NCBI RefSeq assembly: GCF_020164455.1
Contig: NZ_JAIQWW010000019.1
Span: 62,001-126,000, forward strand
Source of the DNA: Phyllobacterium chamaecytisi
Lineage (GTDB): Bacteria > Pseudomonadota > Alphaproteobacteria > Rhizobiales > Rhizobiaceae
DNA: 64,000 nucleotides
Reading direction: 5' to 3'
The notes under the pieces are model-generated. The model worked only from the letters and a program-made list of their open reading frames with translations, made no database searches and was not told where the DNA came from. The position numbers were made by a program, and so were the translations under genes. Shown one piece after another: positions 36,070 to 47,598 of the stretch. Numbering within the stretch: position 1 is the first letter of the stretch; each line of letters starts with the position of its first letter.

Positions 36070-36121
36070 TTAACCATTTCCTTGGCTTAGAAATATTCTG
36101 TTAACCCTAACGGACGGTTAA
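36070..36121 (-). promoter_or_regulatory. TTAACC motifs upstream of tadD
   Basis: TTAACCAT (36070-36077) lies just upstream of the tadD start. TTAACC (36101-36106) and GGTTAA (36116-36121) form an inverted pair with 9-bp spacing. The same 8-mer occurs before the CpaC-N-like pilus gene at 25909, which suggests one shared regulator. Confidence 0.5.
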
Positions 36122-36166
36122 TGACCTGAGGACGCGGTACAAAAGTACGAGCGAGAAGAGAACGTT

Positions 36167-37537
36167 ATGGCTAGTGATATCAAAGTCGGAACAATGGCGG
36201 GCAGCAAGCCGATCTGGTTCGTAAAAAAAGGCGAATTGGAAGAGGCCGGCCTCGATAGTACTGCCCTTGCATGGGCCAAAGCCAATGGGTTTGATGGCCA
36301 GGCTGCCCGTGTTCTTGTTGTTCCGGGGGAGAACGGCGACGTTGCGGGTGCTCTGTTCGGCATTGGCAAGGACGATATTCGGCTCGTTGCCGGCAAGCTG
36401 GCCAGTGCGTTGCCAAAAGGTGACTGGTACATTGCGAGCCCGGTCGGCGAGCCAGATCTCACCGCTTTGGCGTTTCTCCTCGGAGGTTACAAGTTTACGC
36501 GCTACACGAAAAAAGATGATGCTGAAGTCACGCTTTCGACACCCAAGGGCGCCGATGAGACGGATGTGAGACGGCTCGCCAAGGCCGTCATGCTGGCACG
36601 GGATCTTATTAACACGCCGACCAACGATATGGGGCCCGTAGCGCTGGAAGCAGCGGTGCGGAACGTTGCCGAGGAACACAAGGCAACGCTCAGCGTGATC
36701 AAGGGCGATGATCTGTTGAAGAAGAATTTCCCCATGATCCACGCGGTAGGACGGGCAGGAAGCCAGGAACCTCGCCTGATCGATTTTGCATGGGGCAAGA
36801 AAAATGCGCCAAAGGTGACACTGGTCGGCAAAGGCGTTTGCTTCGACACAGGCGGTTTGGATATAAAGCCTTCGAGCGGCATGCTCCTGATGAAAAAGGA
36901 TATGGGCGGCGCGGCCAACGTGCTGGCGCTGGCTGGACTGATCATGGATGCAAGGCTGCCGGTCAGGTTGCGTGTACTGATACCGGCGGTCGAAAATTCG
37001 ATTTCCGCCAATGCGTTTCGCCCTGGAGACATATTGACCAGCCGCAAGGGCCTGACCGTCGAGATCGGAAATACCGATGCAGAGGGACGCTTGATCCTTG
37101 CGGATGCGCTTGCATTGGCCGATGACGACGAGCCAGAAATCCTCATCGACATGGCTACCCTGACCGGCGCAGCACGTGTCGCGCTGGGCCCGGATTTACC
37201 GCCATTCTACACCAATGATGATGGATTTGCTTCGGAGGTAGCGGCCTCCGCATACGCGGTTGCCGATCCCGTCTGGCGCATGCCGCTTTGGCAACCCTAT
37301 GACGCCAGACTCTCATCCCGTGTCGCCGACCTTAACAATGTCACGTCCGATGGCTTTGCCGGATCGATCACTGCGGCGCTATTCCTGCAACGCTTCGTCG
37401 GCAAGGCGAAGGTCTGGGCGCATTTCGATATTTTCGGCTGGAACCCGGTGGAGAAGCCGCACGCTCCGATCGGGGGCGAGGCACAGGCTATCCGCGCACT
37501 TTACCATCTTCTTAAAGAGCGTTACCCGAGCAAATGA
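36167..37537 (+). CDS. M17 leucyl aminopeptidase family protein
   Basis: A 456-residue cytosolic metallopeptidase. The catalytic C-terminal half has GKGVCFDTGGLDIKPSSGML (metal and substrate lysines) and the family signature NTDAEGRL near residue 303, followed by IDMATLTGAARVALG. The N-terminal domain is divergent from PepA, fitting the shorter family common in Rhizobiales. It releases N-terminal residues from peptides. GAGAAGAGAAC lies before the ATG. The MarR and NlpC/P60 genes follow in the same direction, with 66 bp to the first. Confidence 0.94.
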   Translation: MASDIKVGTMAGSKPIWFVKKGELEEAGLDSTALAWAKANGFDGQAARVLVVPGENGDVAGALFGIGKDDIRLVAGKLASALPKGDWYIASPVGEPDLTALAFLLGGYKFTRYTKKDDAEVTLSTPKGADETDVRRLAKAVMLARDLINTPTNDMGPVALEAAVRNVAEEHKATLSVIKGDDLLKKNFPMIHAVGRAGSQEPRLIDFAWGKKNAPKVTLVGKGVCFDTGGLDIKPSSGMLLMKKDMGGAANVLALAGLIMDARLPVRLRVLIPAVENSISANAFRPGDILTSRKGLTVEIGNTDAEGRLILADALALADDDEPEILIDMATLTGAARVALGPDLPPFYTNDDGFASEVAASAYAVADPVWRMPLWQPYDARLSSRVADLNNVTSDGFAGSITAALFLQRFVGKAKVWAHFDIFGWNPVEKPHAPIGGEAQAIRALYHLLKERYPSK

Positions 37538-37603
37538 TTGCCTTGCGTGCCTCGATGCAACGGCTAGAATGGAACGGAACCGAAATGATCGCGGGTAACG
37601 TTC

Positions 37604-37954
37604 ATGAATATAGAGCTGAGACCGCTTCAGGCACTGACATTGTGGAAGGAAATTGCGCTGTCGGAAGTGCGCGACGATGCCCACGATCTCACGATGCGGC
37701 AGCTGGCTGTGCTTCTTACGGTCTATCTCGAACCGCCGCCCCACACGATACGGGGTATGGCGGCAAAGCTCGGCGTAACAAAACCCGTCATCACTCGCGC
37801 TCTCGACACAATGGGATCCTACGGTTTGGTCGATCGACACCGCGATGAGAAGGACAAGCGCAATGTTCTCGTCAAGAGAACGGTAAAAGGTGCGCTGTAT
37901 GTTGAAAGGCTCGGCGACCTGATTATCGCCAAAGCAAGAGGATTGCCCCTTTGA
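37604..37954 (+). CDS. MarR-like winged-helix regulator
   Basis: A 116-residue DNA-binding protein. MAAKLGVTKPVITRALDTMGSYGLVDRHRDEKDKRNVLV gives the recognition helix and the charged wing of MarR. It is shorter than classic MarR proteins (about 140 residues), lacking much of the dimerising C-terminal helices. Its stop overlaps the start of the NlpC/P60 gene by 4 bp, so the two proteins are made together; the regulator may control this peptidase unit. Confidence 0.85.
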   Translation: MNIELRPLQALTLWKEIALSEVRDDAHDLTMRQLAVLLTVYLEPPPHTIRGMAAKLGVTKPVITRALDTMGSYGLVDRHRDEKDKRNVLVKRTVKGALYVERLGDLIIAKARGLPL

Positions 37955-38823
37955 AAGCTGAAACTGTAAATCTCGACAAGCGGCTGAACGCATTCCGCCC
38001 CGATCTTGCGGACGAAAGCTTGCGCGGTCTGGTTGAAGCGGAGCGATTCACCACCGGCATGCCGATGCGCATCGCCGATCCAGTGGTCGACGTGCGCTCC
38101 GAACCGCGAGGCGACGCCGGTATCACCACACAGTTTCTCTACGGCGACGATGTGCTCGTCTTCGAAGACGACAATGGCTGGTGCTGGGTCCAGAACGAGC
38201 GCGATGGCTATGTCGGCTACGTGGTGGACACGACGCTGGACCTTCGCACTCATGAACCGACCCATATCGTCATCGCACCGCGGACCTTTGTTTACCCGGG
38301 TTCTGACCTGAAGTTCCCGCGGACCAAAGCGCTGTCGATGGGCTCGCTTGTTACGGTTACCGGCGGGCAGGAGAGGCGCGGCACGCTCTATGCCATGCTG
38401 CCAAGCGGTGAGGCGATCATCGCCAAACATCTCGTGCCCATAGACGAGGTGACGGATGATCATGTGGCTGTTGCGGAAACGCTTATGCACACACCCTATC
38501 TCTGGGGCGGCGTTTCGGGATTTGGCATTGATTGTTCAGGCCTGATCCAGCTTTCACTGCTGATGACCGGCCAGGGCGTGTTGCGCGATTCGGATATGCA
38601 GGCGGCTTCGATCGGAGAGCTGATCGAACCGGACAAGGATTATCATAATCTGCAGCGCGGCGACTTCCTGTTCTGGACTGGTCACGCGGCGATGATGGCT
38701 AGCCACTCCATGCTACTGCATGCGAGCGGCCATACGATGAGTGTCACCCTCGAACCGTTGCGCGAGGCCATCGAACGCATAGCCTATCTTTATGGCAAGC
38801 CGACAGCGGTGCGCCGGCTTTAG
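37951..38823 (+). CDS. SH3-NlpC/P60 peptidase (C40), no signal peptide
   Basis: A 290-residue protein: bacterial SH3-like domains at about residues 45-155 (VVDVRSEPRGDAGITTQFLYGD), then the NlpC/P60 domain with catalytic Cys in FGIDCSGL (about residue 195), GDFLFWTGHAAMM supplying the histidine and MLLHASGH. The N-terminus has no signal peptide, unlike wall-lytic relatives. The architecture resembles YkfC-type enzymes that cut murein-derived peptides in the cytoplasm, which fits the aminopeptidase gene upstream. Confidence 0.9.
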   Translation: MKAETVNLDKRLNAFRPDLADESLRGLVEAERFTTGMPMRIADPVVDVRSEPRGDAGITTQFLYGDDVLVFEDDNGWCWVQNERDGYVGYVVDTTLDLRTHEPTHIVIAPRTFVYPGSDLKFPRTKALSMGSLVTVTGGQERRGTLYAMLPSGEAIIAKHLVPIDEVTDDHVAVAETLMHTPYLWGGVSGFGIDCSGLIQLSLLMTGQGVLRDSDMQAASIGELIEPDKDYHNLQRGDFLFWTGHAAMMASHSMLLHASGHTMSVTLEPLREAIERIAYLYGKPTAVRRL

Positions 38824-38831
38824 TTCTTCTT

Positions 38832-38852
38832 ATCTCTCTCAAGGGGAGAGAT
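38832..38852. terminator. Stem-loop between convergent genes
   Basis: ATCTCTC and GAGAGAT form a 7-bp stem around a 7-base loop, between the NlpC/P60 gene and the convergent reductase gene. No clear T run is present. Confidence 0.35.
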
Positions 38853-38861
38853 GATCGGCAT

Positions 38862-39817
38862 CTAATATTGCGCCGCTTTGTCGACGATGTTCTTCAATGG
38901 CTCGCCACGCTCATAAGACTCAAGCAGCGCTATGATTTCCGGAACCAACGCTTGGGGGCTGGAACTTGCAGCTGCGTGCGGCGTGATGACAACCTGCGGA
39001 TGTGCCCACAGCGGGCTACCCTTCGGCAATGGCTCGGTTTTGAACACGTCGAGCGTCACAGCTGACAGCATGCCTCGATCAAGCGCGGCAAGAATATCGG
39101 GTTCGTTCTGCAAGCCGCCGCGGCCGGCGTTGATCAATACCGGCGCGCCAAGCGGACCCTCTGCCTTCATCTGTGCGAACATGCTCATCGACAAAATGCC
39201 TTTAGTCTCTGGCGTCAATGGCAGCAGGCAGACGACGATGTCCACATCCTTGAGGAAATCCTTCAGTCCATCCTTGCCGAAGTGGCTTGTGACGCCCTCG
39301 ATGGTTTGCAGGCGGCGGCTCCACCCGCTGACGCGGAAGCCGAGATTGCGCAATTTCTGCGCGGCATCGCGTCCAAGCACGCCGAGCCCCAAAATGCCAA
39401 CCGTCACCTCGTGTGCAGCTGGCTGGCGTCGATCCTCGTGCCAGACCTTCTGGGTCTGCTGCTGGCGATAACGCAGGCCGAGCCGGTGATGGTCGAGCAC
39501 CTGCCATACGACATATTCGCTCATCCGCATGGTGAGGTCCGGCGAAACAATTCGTACAATGGGAACATCCGGGATCTGGTGATCGTGGAAGATATGATCG
39601 ACACCGGCACCGAGCGATAAAATGACCTCGAGGTTGGGCAGGCCCATGAGAGATCCCGGCCGCTGTTTCCACACCAAGGCATAACGAATCTTGTCCTTGG
39701 CCGTGTCGGCATCGAGCACAAGCTTGCGCGCTGGTGCGGCCTTGGCAAATTCGGTTTGCCAGACATCCGGGTCCCAGCCCGTCACCGCCAACAAGATTGT
39801 GTCATCCGCATTCCCAG

Positions 39818-39821
<4 letters not shown>
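38862..39821 (-). CDS. ghrA: Glyoxylate/hydroxypyruvate reductase A-type dehydrogenase
   Basis: A 319-residue D-2-hydroxyacid dehydrogenase. The NAD(P)-binding motif GILGLGVLGRDAAQKL is near residue 143, the substrate/catalytic arginine lies in INAGRGGLQNEPD near 232, and HPQVVITPHAAASS supplies the late histidine. The layout matches GhrA, which reduces glyoxylate and hydroxypyruvate. Its ATG overlaps the yejF-like stop by 4 bp, so it is the last member of the peptide-transporter operon; the metabolic link is not obvious. Confidence 0.92.
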
Positions 39822-41439
<1,618 letters not shown>

Positions 41440-41443
<4 letters not shown>

Positions 41444-42579
41444 TTGAAAGCCTTGCGCGGATCGAACGCGTCACGTGTCGCTTCACCGACGAAAATCAAC
41501 AGCGACAACATCAGCGATATGACGATGAAACCGGTGAGACCGAGCCACGGCGCTTGAAGATTGTTCTTGCCTTGCGCCAGCAACTCGCCAAGCGATGGCG
41601 ATCCCGGCGGCAGGCCGAAACCGAGAAAGTCAAGCGACGTCAGCGTGGTGATCGATCCATTGAGAATGAAAGGGAGGAAGGTCAGCGTTGTCACCATTGC
41701 GTTTGGCAGCAGGTGCCGGAACATGATGGTTCTATCGCGCACACCGAGCGCGCGGGCGGCATTGACATATTCGAAATTGCGGGCGCGGAGGAATTCGGCC
41801 CGCACGATGCCGACGAAGCTGACCCACGAGAACAACAGCATGATGCAAAGCAGAATCCAGAACCCTGGCGGCAGGATGGAGGCCATGATCAGGAGCAGAT
41901 AAAGGGTTGGAACAGAGGACCAGATTTCGATAAATCGCTGGGCGATGAGATCGAGCCAGCCACCGAAATAGCCTTGCAAGGCGCCGGCGGTAACGCCAAT
42001 GACCGCCGAGGCGGCTGTCAGGATGAGGCCAAACAGCACCGAGATGCGGAAGCCGTAGAGCGCACGGGCGAAGACATCGCGTGCCTGATCGTCGGTGCCA
42101 AGAATGTTCAAATTGCCAAAGGTGCAATTCGGATCGTTGACCCCTTGCGGATAGCGGGCGCAACGCTCTTCGGGCGTAAACAGCCAATAGGGTTTTGACG
42201 GCGCCGTATCGGGCAACTCATTGTTGACCGTGCGATAGGAATAACGGACCGGCGGCCATATCGCCCAGCCATTGGCGTTGATCTCGTCCTGAATCACCGG
42301 ATCACGATAGTCAGTGACCGCATAGAAACCGCCGAACTTTTCCTCAGGGTAATCGACCAGAACCGGAAAGAGGATTTCGCCTTTGTAGGAAACGAGGATT
42401 GGCCTGTCGTTGGCAATGAACTCGGCGAACAGCGAGGCAATGAACAGGAACAGGAATATCCACAACGCCCACCAGCCGCGGCGGTTGGCCTTGAAATTCT
42501 GCCAGCGACGAGCGTTGAGCGGCGACAGGCGTGGACGCCGAACCGGGATGGCGGGGGCGCGTAAAACCTCGCTCGCCAT
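41440..42579 (-). CDS. yejE: Oligopeptide ABC transporter permease YejE type
   Basis: A 379-residue inner-membrane permease. An N-terminal cytoplasmic tail precedes the first helix (about residues 33-55); a large periplasmic loop holds IANDRPILVSYKGEILFPV and a CARYPQGVNDPNC cysteine pair. The transport domain contains the EAA loop (EFLRARNFEYVNAARALGVRDRTIMFRHLLPNA). The 3' end overlaps yejF by 4 bp and the start overlaps the yejB stop by one base. Confidence 0.94.
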
Positions 42580-43682
42580 CAGACATCCCTCCGTTCAAAA
42601 TCGATTCGCGGATCGATCCACGTATAGAGAAGATCGGAGAGGAGACTGACGACGACGCCGACAAGTGCGAAGATATAGACGGTGGCAATCACTACCGGAT
42701 AATCGCGGTTGATGATCGATTCATAGCCTAGCAACCCCAGCCCATCGAGCGAGAAAATCGCCTCGATCAAAAGCTGGCCCGTAAAGAAAATCGAAATGAA
42801 GGCGCTCGGAAAGCCGGAAATCACTATCAGCATGGCGTTGCGGAAGACGTGTCCGTAGAGGATTTTTCGCTCGCTGAGCCCCTTGGCGCGCGCTGTGGTT
42901 ACATACTGCTTGCGAATCTCGTCGAGGAACGAATTCTTCGTGAGCAGTGTCGTCGTCGCGAAGGCGGAAAGCAGCATGGCGGTCAGCGGTAGCGCGAGAT
43001 GCCATGCATAGTCGACGATCTTGCCGAAAAACGAGAGCTGCGAGAAATTGTTCGAGGTCAGCCCGCGCAACGGAAACCAGTCGAAGAACGAGCCACCTGC
43101 GAAGAACACGATCAGCATGATACCGAAGAGAAAGCCCGGGATCGCATAGCCAACGATGATGACGCCGCTGGTCCAAATATCGAAGGTCGAGCCGTCCTTG
43201 ATTGCCTTGCGTATGCCGAGTGGAATCGAGATCATATAGGAGAGGAGCGTCATCCATAAGCCGAGCGATATGGAGACAGGGAGCTTTTCCTTGATGAGAT
43301 CAATGACACTGATATCGCGGAAATAGCTCTTGCCGAAATCGAAGCGCACATAATTCCACATCAGAAGACCGAAGCGCTCCAAGGGAGGCTTGTCGAGGCC
43401 GAATTGCTTTTCCAGGCTGGCGATGAATGCGGGGTCTAAGCCCTGTGCACCGCGATATTTTGAGTTGCCCTCACCAAGGCCAAGCTGATCCTGACTCTGA
43501 CCGAAATCTGCACCGCCACCGCCGATGCGGTCCATGGCATTGCCGCCCTGGCCGGTGAGCTGACCTATGATGCGCTGTACCGGGCCGCCTGGGACAAATT
43601 GTACGATGACGAAGCAGACAAGCAAAACCCCGAACAGTGTCGGAACCATCAAAACGAGACGGCGAAGGATATAGGCTCCCAT
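42579..43682 (-). CDS. yejB: Oligopeptide ABC transporter permease YejB type
   Basis: A 367-residue permease with the classic DppB/OppB start (MGAYILRRLVLMVPTLFGVLLVCFVIVQFVPGGP) and EAA loop (EIRKQYVTTARAKGLSERKILYGHVFRNA). The glycine-rich insert GGNAMDRIGGGGADFG near residue 45 is typical of YejB. It forms the membrane channel with YejE. It lies 30 bp after the second binding-protein gene. Confidence 0.94.
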   Translation of the reverse strand: MGAYILRRLVLMVPTLFGVLLVCFVIVQFVPGGPVQRIIGQLTGQGGNAMDRIGGGGADFGQSQDQLGLGEGNSKYRGAQGLDPAFIASLEKQFGLDKPPLERFGLLMWNYVRFDFGKSYFRDISVIDLIKEKLPVSISLGLWMTLLSYMISIPLGIRKAIKDGSTFDIWTSGVIIVGYAIPGFLFGIMLIVFFAGGSFFDWFPLRGLTSNNFSQLSFFGKIVDYAWHLALPLTAMLLSAFATTTLLTKNSFLDEIRKQYVTTARAKGLSERKILYGHVFRNAMLIVISGFPSAFISIFFTGQLLIEAIFSLDGLGLLGYESIINRDYPVVIATVYIFALVGVVVSLLSDLLYTWIDPRIDFERRDV

Positions 43683-43712
43683 CAGGAGCTCCCTCTCAAC
43701 ATCGCTAAAATA

Positions 43713-45584
43713 TCAAACCTTGCCAATTGCCTTCGCCTTTGCTTCGTCGAGCCACCACAACGTCTCAACCGGAAAACCGTAATCGGGTTTCGGCTCCTTG
43801 AAGCCGAACATGTCCCAATAGGCGATCGGATGATTCGCTGCGTACCAATTTGGAATCCAGTCGCGTCTTATACGCAAGAGTCGATCAAGAACACGCAAGA
43901 TTGAAATCAATTCCGTGCGGGAGTGCGCCTCGCTGACTTTCGCGATAAGCCCATCGACAACCGGGTCGGCGGTGCCGGGAAAATTCCACGACCCGGGTAC
44001 GCTGGCGGCCTTCGAGCCGAACATGATCTCCAGGGATTCACGCGTTGGGGTAGCATCGAGCAAATAGGCTATGCCCATCATGTCGAAATCAAAATCCTGC
44101 AGGCGCAGCTGATATTGCGAGGGATCGACAAGGCGCAAAAAGGCATTGATGCCTATTGCCTTGAGATTGTTGATGAAGGGCGAATAGACTCGCGTGAAAA
44201 CCTCGGCCTGAATAAGCATTTCAACGTTCAGCGGTTTGCCTCCCGCATCGACCAACTGGTTGCCGTCTCGCTTGAACCCGGCCTGAGTCAGAAGCTCAGA
44301 AGCACGGCGCAGATTCTTGCGGTCGCGGCCTGAACCATCCGAGGGAGCCTGCAATAGCGCTTCGTCGAAGATGGCTTCGGGCAGCTTATCGCGGAATGGC
44401 TCCATGAGCGCCAGTTCTTCGGGCGAAGGCTTTCCGGAGCTGAGAAAATCCGACTGTTCGAACAGCGATTGCGAACGGTCGTAGCGGCCATAGAACAGAT
44501 TTTTCTGTGTCCATTCGAAATCGAAACATAAGGCGATGGCTTCGCGAACACGCGGGTCGCGGAAATGTTCGCGGCGCTGGTTCAGCGCCCAGGCCTGCAT
44601 TTGCGGGCGCTTTTCACCGGAAAAGTCCCGCTTGATGACGCGTTTTTGCTGGATCGCCGGAAAATCATATTCCGTCGCCCATGTCTTGGCGGTGGATTCC
44701 AGACGGAAGAAGATATCGCCTTTCTTGAAGGCTTCGAATTCCGGCTGGCGGTCACGGTAGAAATCGATCCTGATCCGGTCGAAATGGTTGAAGCCGCGCA
44801 TGACCGGCAGGTCTCGTCCCCAATAATCCTCGACGCGCTCATATTCGATACGCTGGCCGACCGAAACGCTGCCAACCCGGTAAGGTCCCGAGGCCAGGGG
44901 CGGCTCGAGCGTCGAGGCATCGAAATCGCGCGTGGCGTACCAGGTTTTTGAGAGAATTGGCATGATACTGGCGATGTCGAGAATGGCGCGGTCGGAATGC
45001 TTGCCGCTAAAGCTGATACGCAGGGTGTGATCGTCAACGGCAACGATCTCCTTCATCTCGGTCAGCAACAACAAAAGCGAAGGGTGCCCCTTCTTCTGTA
45101 TCGTCTGATAGCTGAAAACCACATCATGCGCGGTGAGGGGCGAGCCATCGTGGAACCGGGCTTCGGGGCGGAGTTTGAAGGTGAATATATTGCGGTCGGC
45201 AGAGACGGTCACTGTTTCCGCCACCAGCCCATATATGGAGTCTGGCTCGTCCAGCGCCGTTTCCATCAACGTATCAAAACATAGCTCCATGCGCGGCGGC
45301 GCATCGCCCTTGGGCGAGAAGCTGTTCAGCGTATTGAAGGTCTGCGTCGACTGGTTGAAAAACCAGCTCCATGGCGAGAAGGCGAAGGTGCCGCCTTTGG
45401 GGGCATCGGGACTGGCATAGTCGAAATGTGTAAAATCCTTGGGATATTTCAGCTCGCCAAATGCTGAGAGCCCATGCAGAGGCACTCCGGTCGCGACTTC
45501 AGACAGTGCAAGGCGCGGCGCCAATGCCGTCAGTATCGTCGCGCTTGATATTTTCAGAACATCGCGGCGGGTAGGTCGCGTCAT
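43713..45584 (-). CDS. yejA: YejA-type peptide-binding protein, second copy (Tat-like signal)
   Basis: A 623-residue solute-binding protein read from ATG 45584, which overlaps the previous stop as ATGA; in-frame codons further upstream lie inside the preceding gene. The N-terminus TRRDVLKISSATILTALAPRLA has twin arginines and looks like a Tat signal, unlike the first copy. SBP family 5 features follow (YPKDFTHFDYASPDAPKGG, LRPEARFHDGSPLTAHDVVFS). It probably delivers peptides to YejB/YejE. Confidence 0.93.
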   Translation of the reverse strand: MTRPTRRDVLKISSATILTALAPRLALSEVATGVPLHGLSAFGELKYPKDFTHFDYASPDAPKGGTFAFSPWSWFFNQSTQTFNTLNSFSPKGDAPPRMELCFDTLMETALDEPDSIYGLVAETVTVSADRNIFTFKLRPEARFHDGSPLTAHDVVFSYQTIQKKGHPSLLLLLTEMKEIVAVDDHTLRISFSGKHSDRAILDIASIMPILSKTWYATRDFDASTLEPPLASGPYRVGSVSVGQRIEYERVEDYWGRDLPVMRGFNHFDRIRIDFYRDRQPEFEAFKKGDIFFRLESTAKTWATEYDFPAIQQKRVIKRDFSGEKRPQMQAWALNQRREHFRDPRVREAIALCFDFEWTQKNLFYGRYDRSQSLFEQSDFLSSGKPSPEELALMEPFRDKLPEAIFDEALLQAPSDGSGRDRKNLRRASELLTQAGFKRDGNQLVDAGGKPLNVEMLIQAEVFTRVYSPFINNLKAIGINAFLRLVDPSQYQLRLQDFDFDMMGIAYLLDATPTRESLEIMFGSKAASVPGSWNFPGTADPVVDGLIAKVSEAHSRTELISILRVLDRLLRIRRDWIPNWYAANHPIAYWDMFGFKEPKPDYGFPVETLWWLDEAKAKAIGKV

Positions 45585-47461
45585 TCGGTGCGCGCCTTCA
45601 GAGCCTGTTCGTTGGCAATATCGATCCACCAGGAGAATGGGTCGATTCCGGTATATTCGGGTTGCTTCTCCGGCATGCCGAACTTGTTCCAGTAGGCGAT
45701 TTTTATCCGATCATCGTACCATTGCGGAACCACGTAATAATTCCAGAGCAGCACCCGGTCGAGCGCATGCGTCGCCGCGACAAGCTCCTCACGATCCTTT
45801 GCGAAAATCACAAGGTCGACAAGCTTGTCGATAGCCGGGTTCCTGATGCCCATATAATTACGGCTCCCTGGCGTATCCGCTGCAGCTGAACTCCAGAAGT
45901 CACGCTGCTCATTGCCTGGCGATAGACTTTGGGCCATGACGACGTTTGGTGTCGTGATGTCAAAATCGAAATCGTTGAGGCGGGATGTGTATTGTGCGCT
46001 ATCCACGACGCGAATCTGTGCGTCGATACCGAGCTTGCGCAGATTTACCATGAACGGCCCGATAAAGCGCTCAGCTGACGGATCATCTGCCAGAAACTCG
46101 ATGGTCAATGGCTGTCCCGTTTGTGTATTGACGAGCTTGCCATTCTTCTGGTCATAACCGGCCGCTTTTAGGAGTTGAACGGCATGGCGCAGATTGTCGC
46201 GCTGCGATTGCGGCGTGTCGTAGACCGGGAGCTTGAATTCCTTGGTGAAGACTTCTTCAGGCACTTGCCCCTTTACAGTCTCCAGGATTTCAAGCTCCTT
46301 ACCGCTCGGCAATCCGCTGGAAGCAAGTTCAGAACCGGCAAAATAGCTGTTAATGCGCTTATACTGGCCAAAGAACAGATTCTTGCTCATGCTTTCAAAA
46401 TCATAGGCCCAGTTCAAAGCCTCGCGCACTTTCGGATCCTTGAACTTGTCGCGCCTTGTATTGATCAGGAATCCCTGCATGCGGCCCGATGAGCGGAGCG
46501 GAAACATCGCCTTGATAACGTCACCGCGCGCAACAGCGGGAAAATCATAACCGCGCATCCAGCGGCCAATGCTCGCTTCGCCTCGATAATCCTCAAAGCC
46601 GCCCTTCTTGAAGGCCTCCCAGGAGGCATTCTGGTCGCGGAAGTATTCATAGCGGATATGGTCGAAATTATTGCGGCCGACATTGACTGGGAGGTCCTTG
46701 CCCCAATAGTTTTCGACACGAGCCCAGACAATCGTTTTACCCGGAACGACGCTCTCGATCTTGTAGGCCGAAGATCCAAGGGGGATCTCCATTGTGGGCT
46801 TGGTAATATCGCGCTTCTTGCCGGAGGCGTCTGTCCCTTCCCACCAATGTTTGGGCAGGACGACAAGATCGCCCATGATATTCGGCAGTTCCCTGTTGCC
46901 GCCGCTGGTAAAAGTGAAGGTTACCTCGCCGTCGCCGGTCTTTTCGGCCTTTTCAACGTCGTGGTAATACTTGTTGTAAAGCGGGCTTTGCGCCTTCAAG
47001 ACGTTGAAGGACCAGATCACGTCGTCGACTGTAATGGGCTCGCCGTCGTGCCATTTCGCAGCGGGATTGAGCTTGAATTTGACCCAGGAAAAGTCGTCGG
47101 GATAAGCAACGGATTGAGCGATCAGCGGATAGTTTGTTCCGACCTGATCAAGGGATTGGCTCATCAATGTATCGTAGAGCTGGCCGCCTCCCAATGCACC
47201 CAATCCTGAAGCGGGCGTACCCTGGACAACGTAAGGATTGAGGCTGTCGAAACTACCCTCGCTGGTCTGGTTGAGCGTTCCGCCCTTGGGTGCATCTGGA
47301 TTGACATAATCATAGTGCTTGAAGTCGGCACCGTATTTCAGCTCGCCGAGAAGACTTGTCCCTGTCCGCCATTCCGGTTCTGCGGCCTGAGCTATCTGGA
47401 CGGTGCCAGCGGCAGCGATGGCGAGCAGCGCAAGGCTGGCAACGAAGGGGCGAAATCGCAA
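45581..47461 (-). CDS. yejA: YejA-type peptide-binding protein, first copy (Sec signal)
   Basis: A 626-residue family-5 solute-binding protein. The start is TTG 47461, supported by GGAG 6 bases upstream; the signal peptide (about 1-26, cleavage near AQAAEP) is Sec-type. The mature part has LGELKYGADFKHYDYVNPDAPKGG and LNPAAKWHDGEPITVDDVIWS. It is the promoter-proximal gene of the operon. Sequence differs throughout from the second copy, so the duplication is old and ligand ranges may differ. Confidence 0.93.
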   Translation of the reverse strand: MRFRPFVASLALLAIAAAGTVQIAQAAEPEWRTGTSLLGELKYGADFKHYDYVNPDAPKGGTLNQTSEGSFDSLNPYVVQGTPASGLGALGGGQLYDTLMSQSLDQVGTNYPLIAQSVAYPDDFSWVKFKLNPAAKWHDGEPITVDDVIWSFNVLKAQSPLYNKYYHDVEKAEKTGDGEVTFTFTSGGNRELPNIMGDLVVLPKHWWEGTDASGKKRDITKPTMEIPLGSSAYKIESVVPGKTIVWARVENYWGKDLPVNVGRNNFDHIRYEYFRDQNASWEAFKKGGFEDYRGEASIGRWMRGYDFPAVARGDVIKAMFPLRSSGRMQGFLINTRRDKFKDPKVREALNWAYDFESMSKNLFFGQYKRINSYFAGSELASSGLPSGKELEILETVKGQVPEEVFTKEFKLPVYDTPQSQRDNLRHAVQLLKAAGYDQKNGKLVNTQTGQPLTIEFLADDPSAERFIGPFMVNLRKLGIDAQIRVVDSAQYTSRLNDFDFDITTPNVVMAQSLSPGNEQRDFWSSAAADTPGSRNYMGIRNPAIDKLVDLVIFAKDREELVAATHALDRVLLWNYYVVPQWYDDRIKIAYWNKFGMPEKQPEYTGIDPFSWWIDIANEQALKARTE

Positions 47462-47550
47462 ATCAAATCTCCACAGGTTCTCTTTGCTGGTAGTCTAAGA
47501 GAAAATGCGGCAGAGAACAGGCCTTCACCGAAAAAACCCAGCCAAGAACG

Positions 47551-47576
47551 CAAAAAGCCGGGCACTGGGTCCGGCT
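47551..47576 (-). terminator. Terminator of the cytochrome c gene
   Basis: AGCCGG (47556-47561) and CCGGCT (47571-47576) pair over a 9-base loop; on the minus strand TTTTTG follows. It separates the cytochrome gene from the peptide-transporter operon. Confidence 0.75.
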
Positions 47577-47598
47577 TATCGCGAAATGGCTATTTAAA

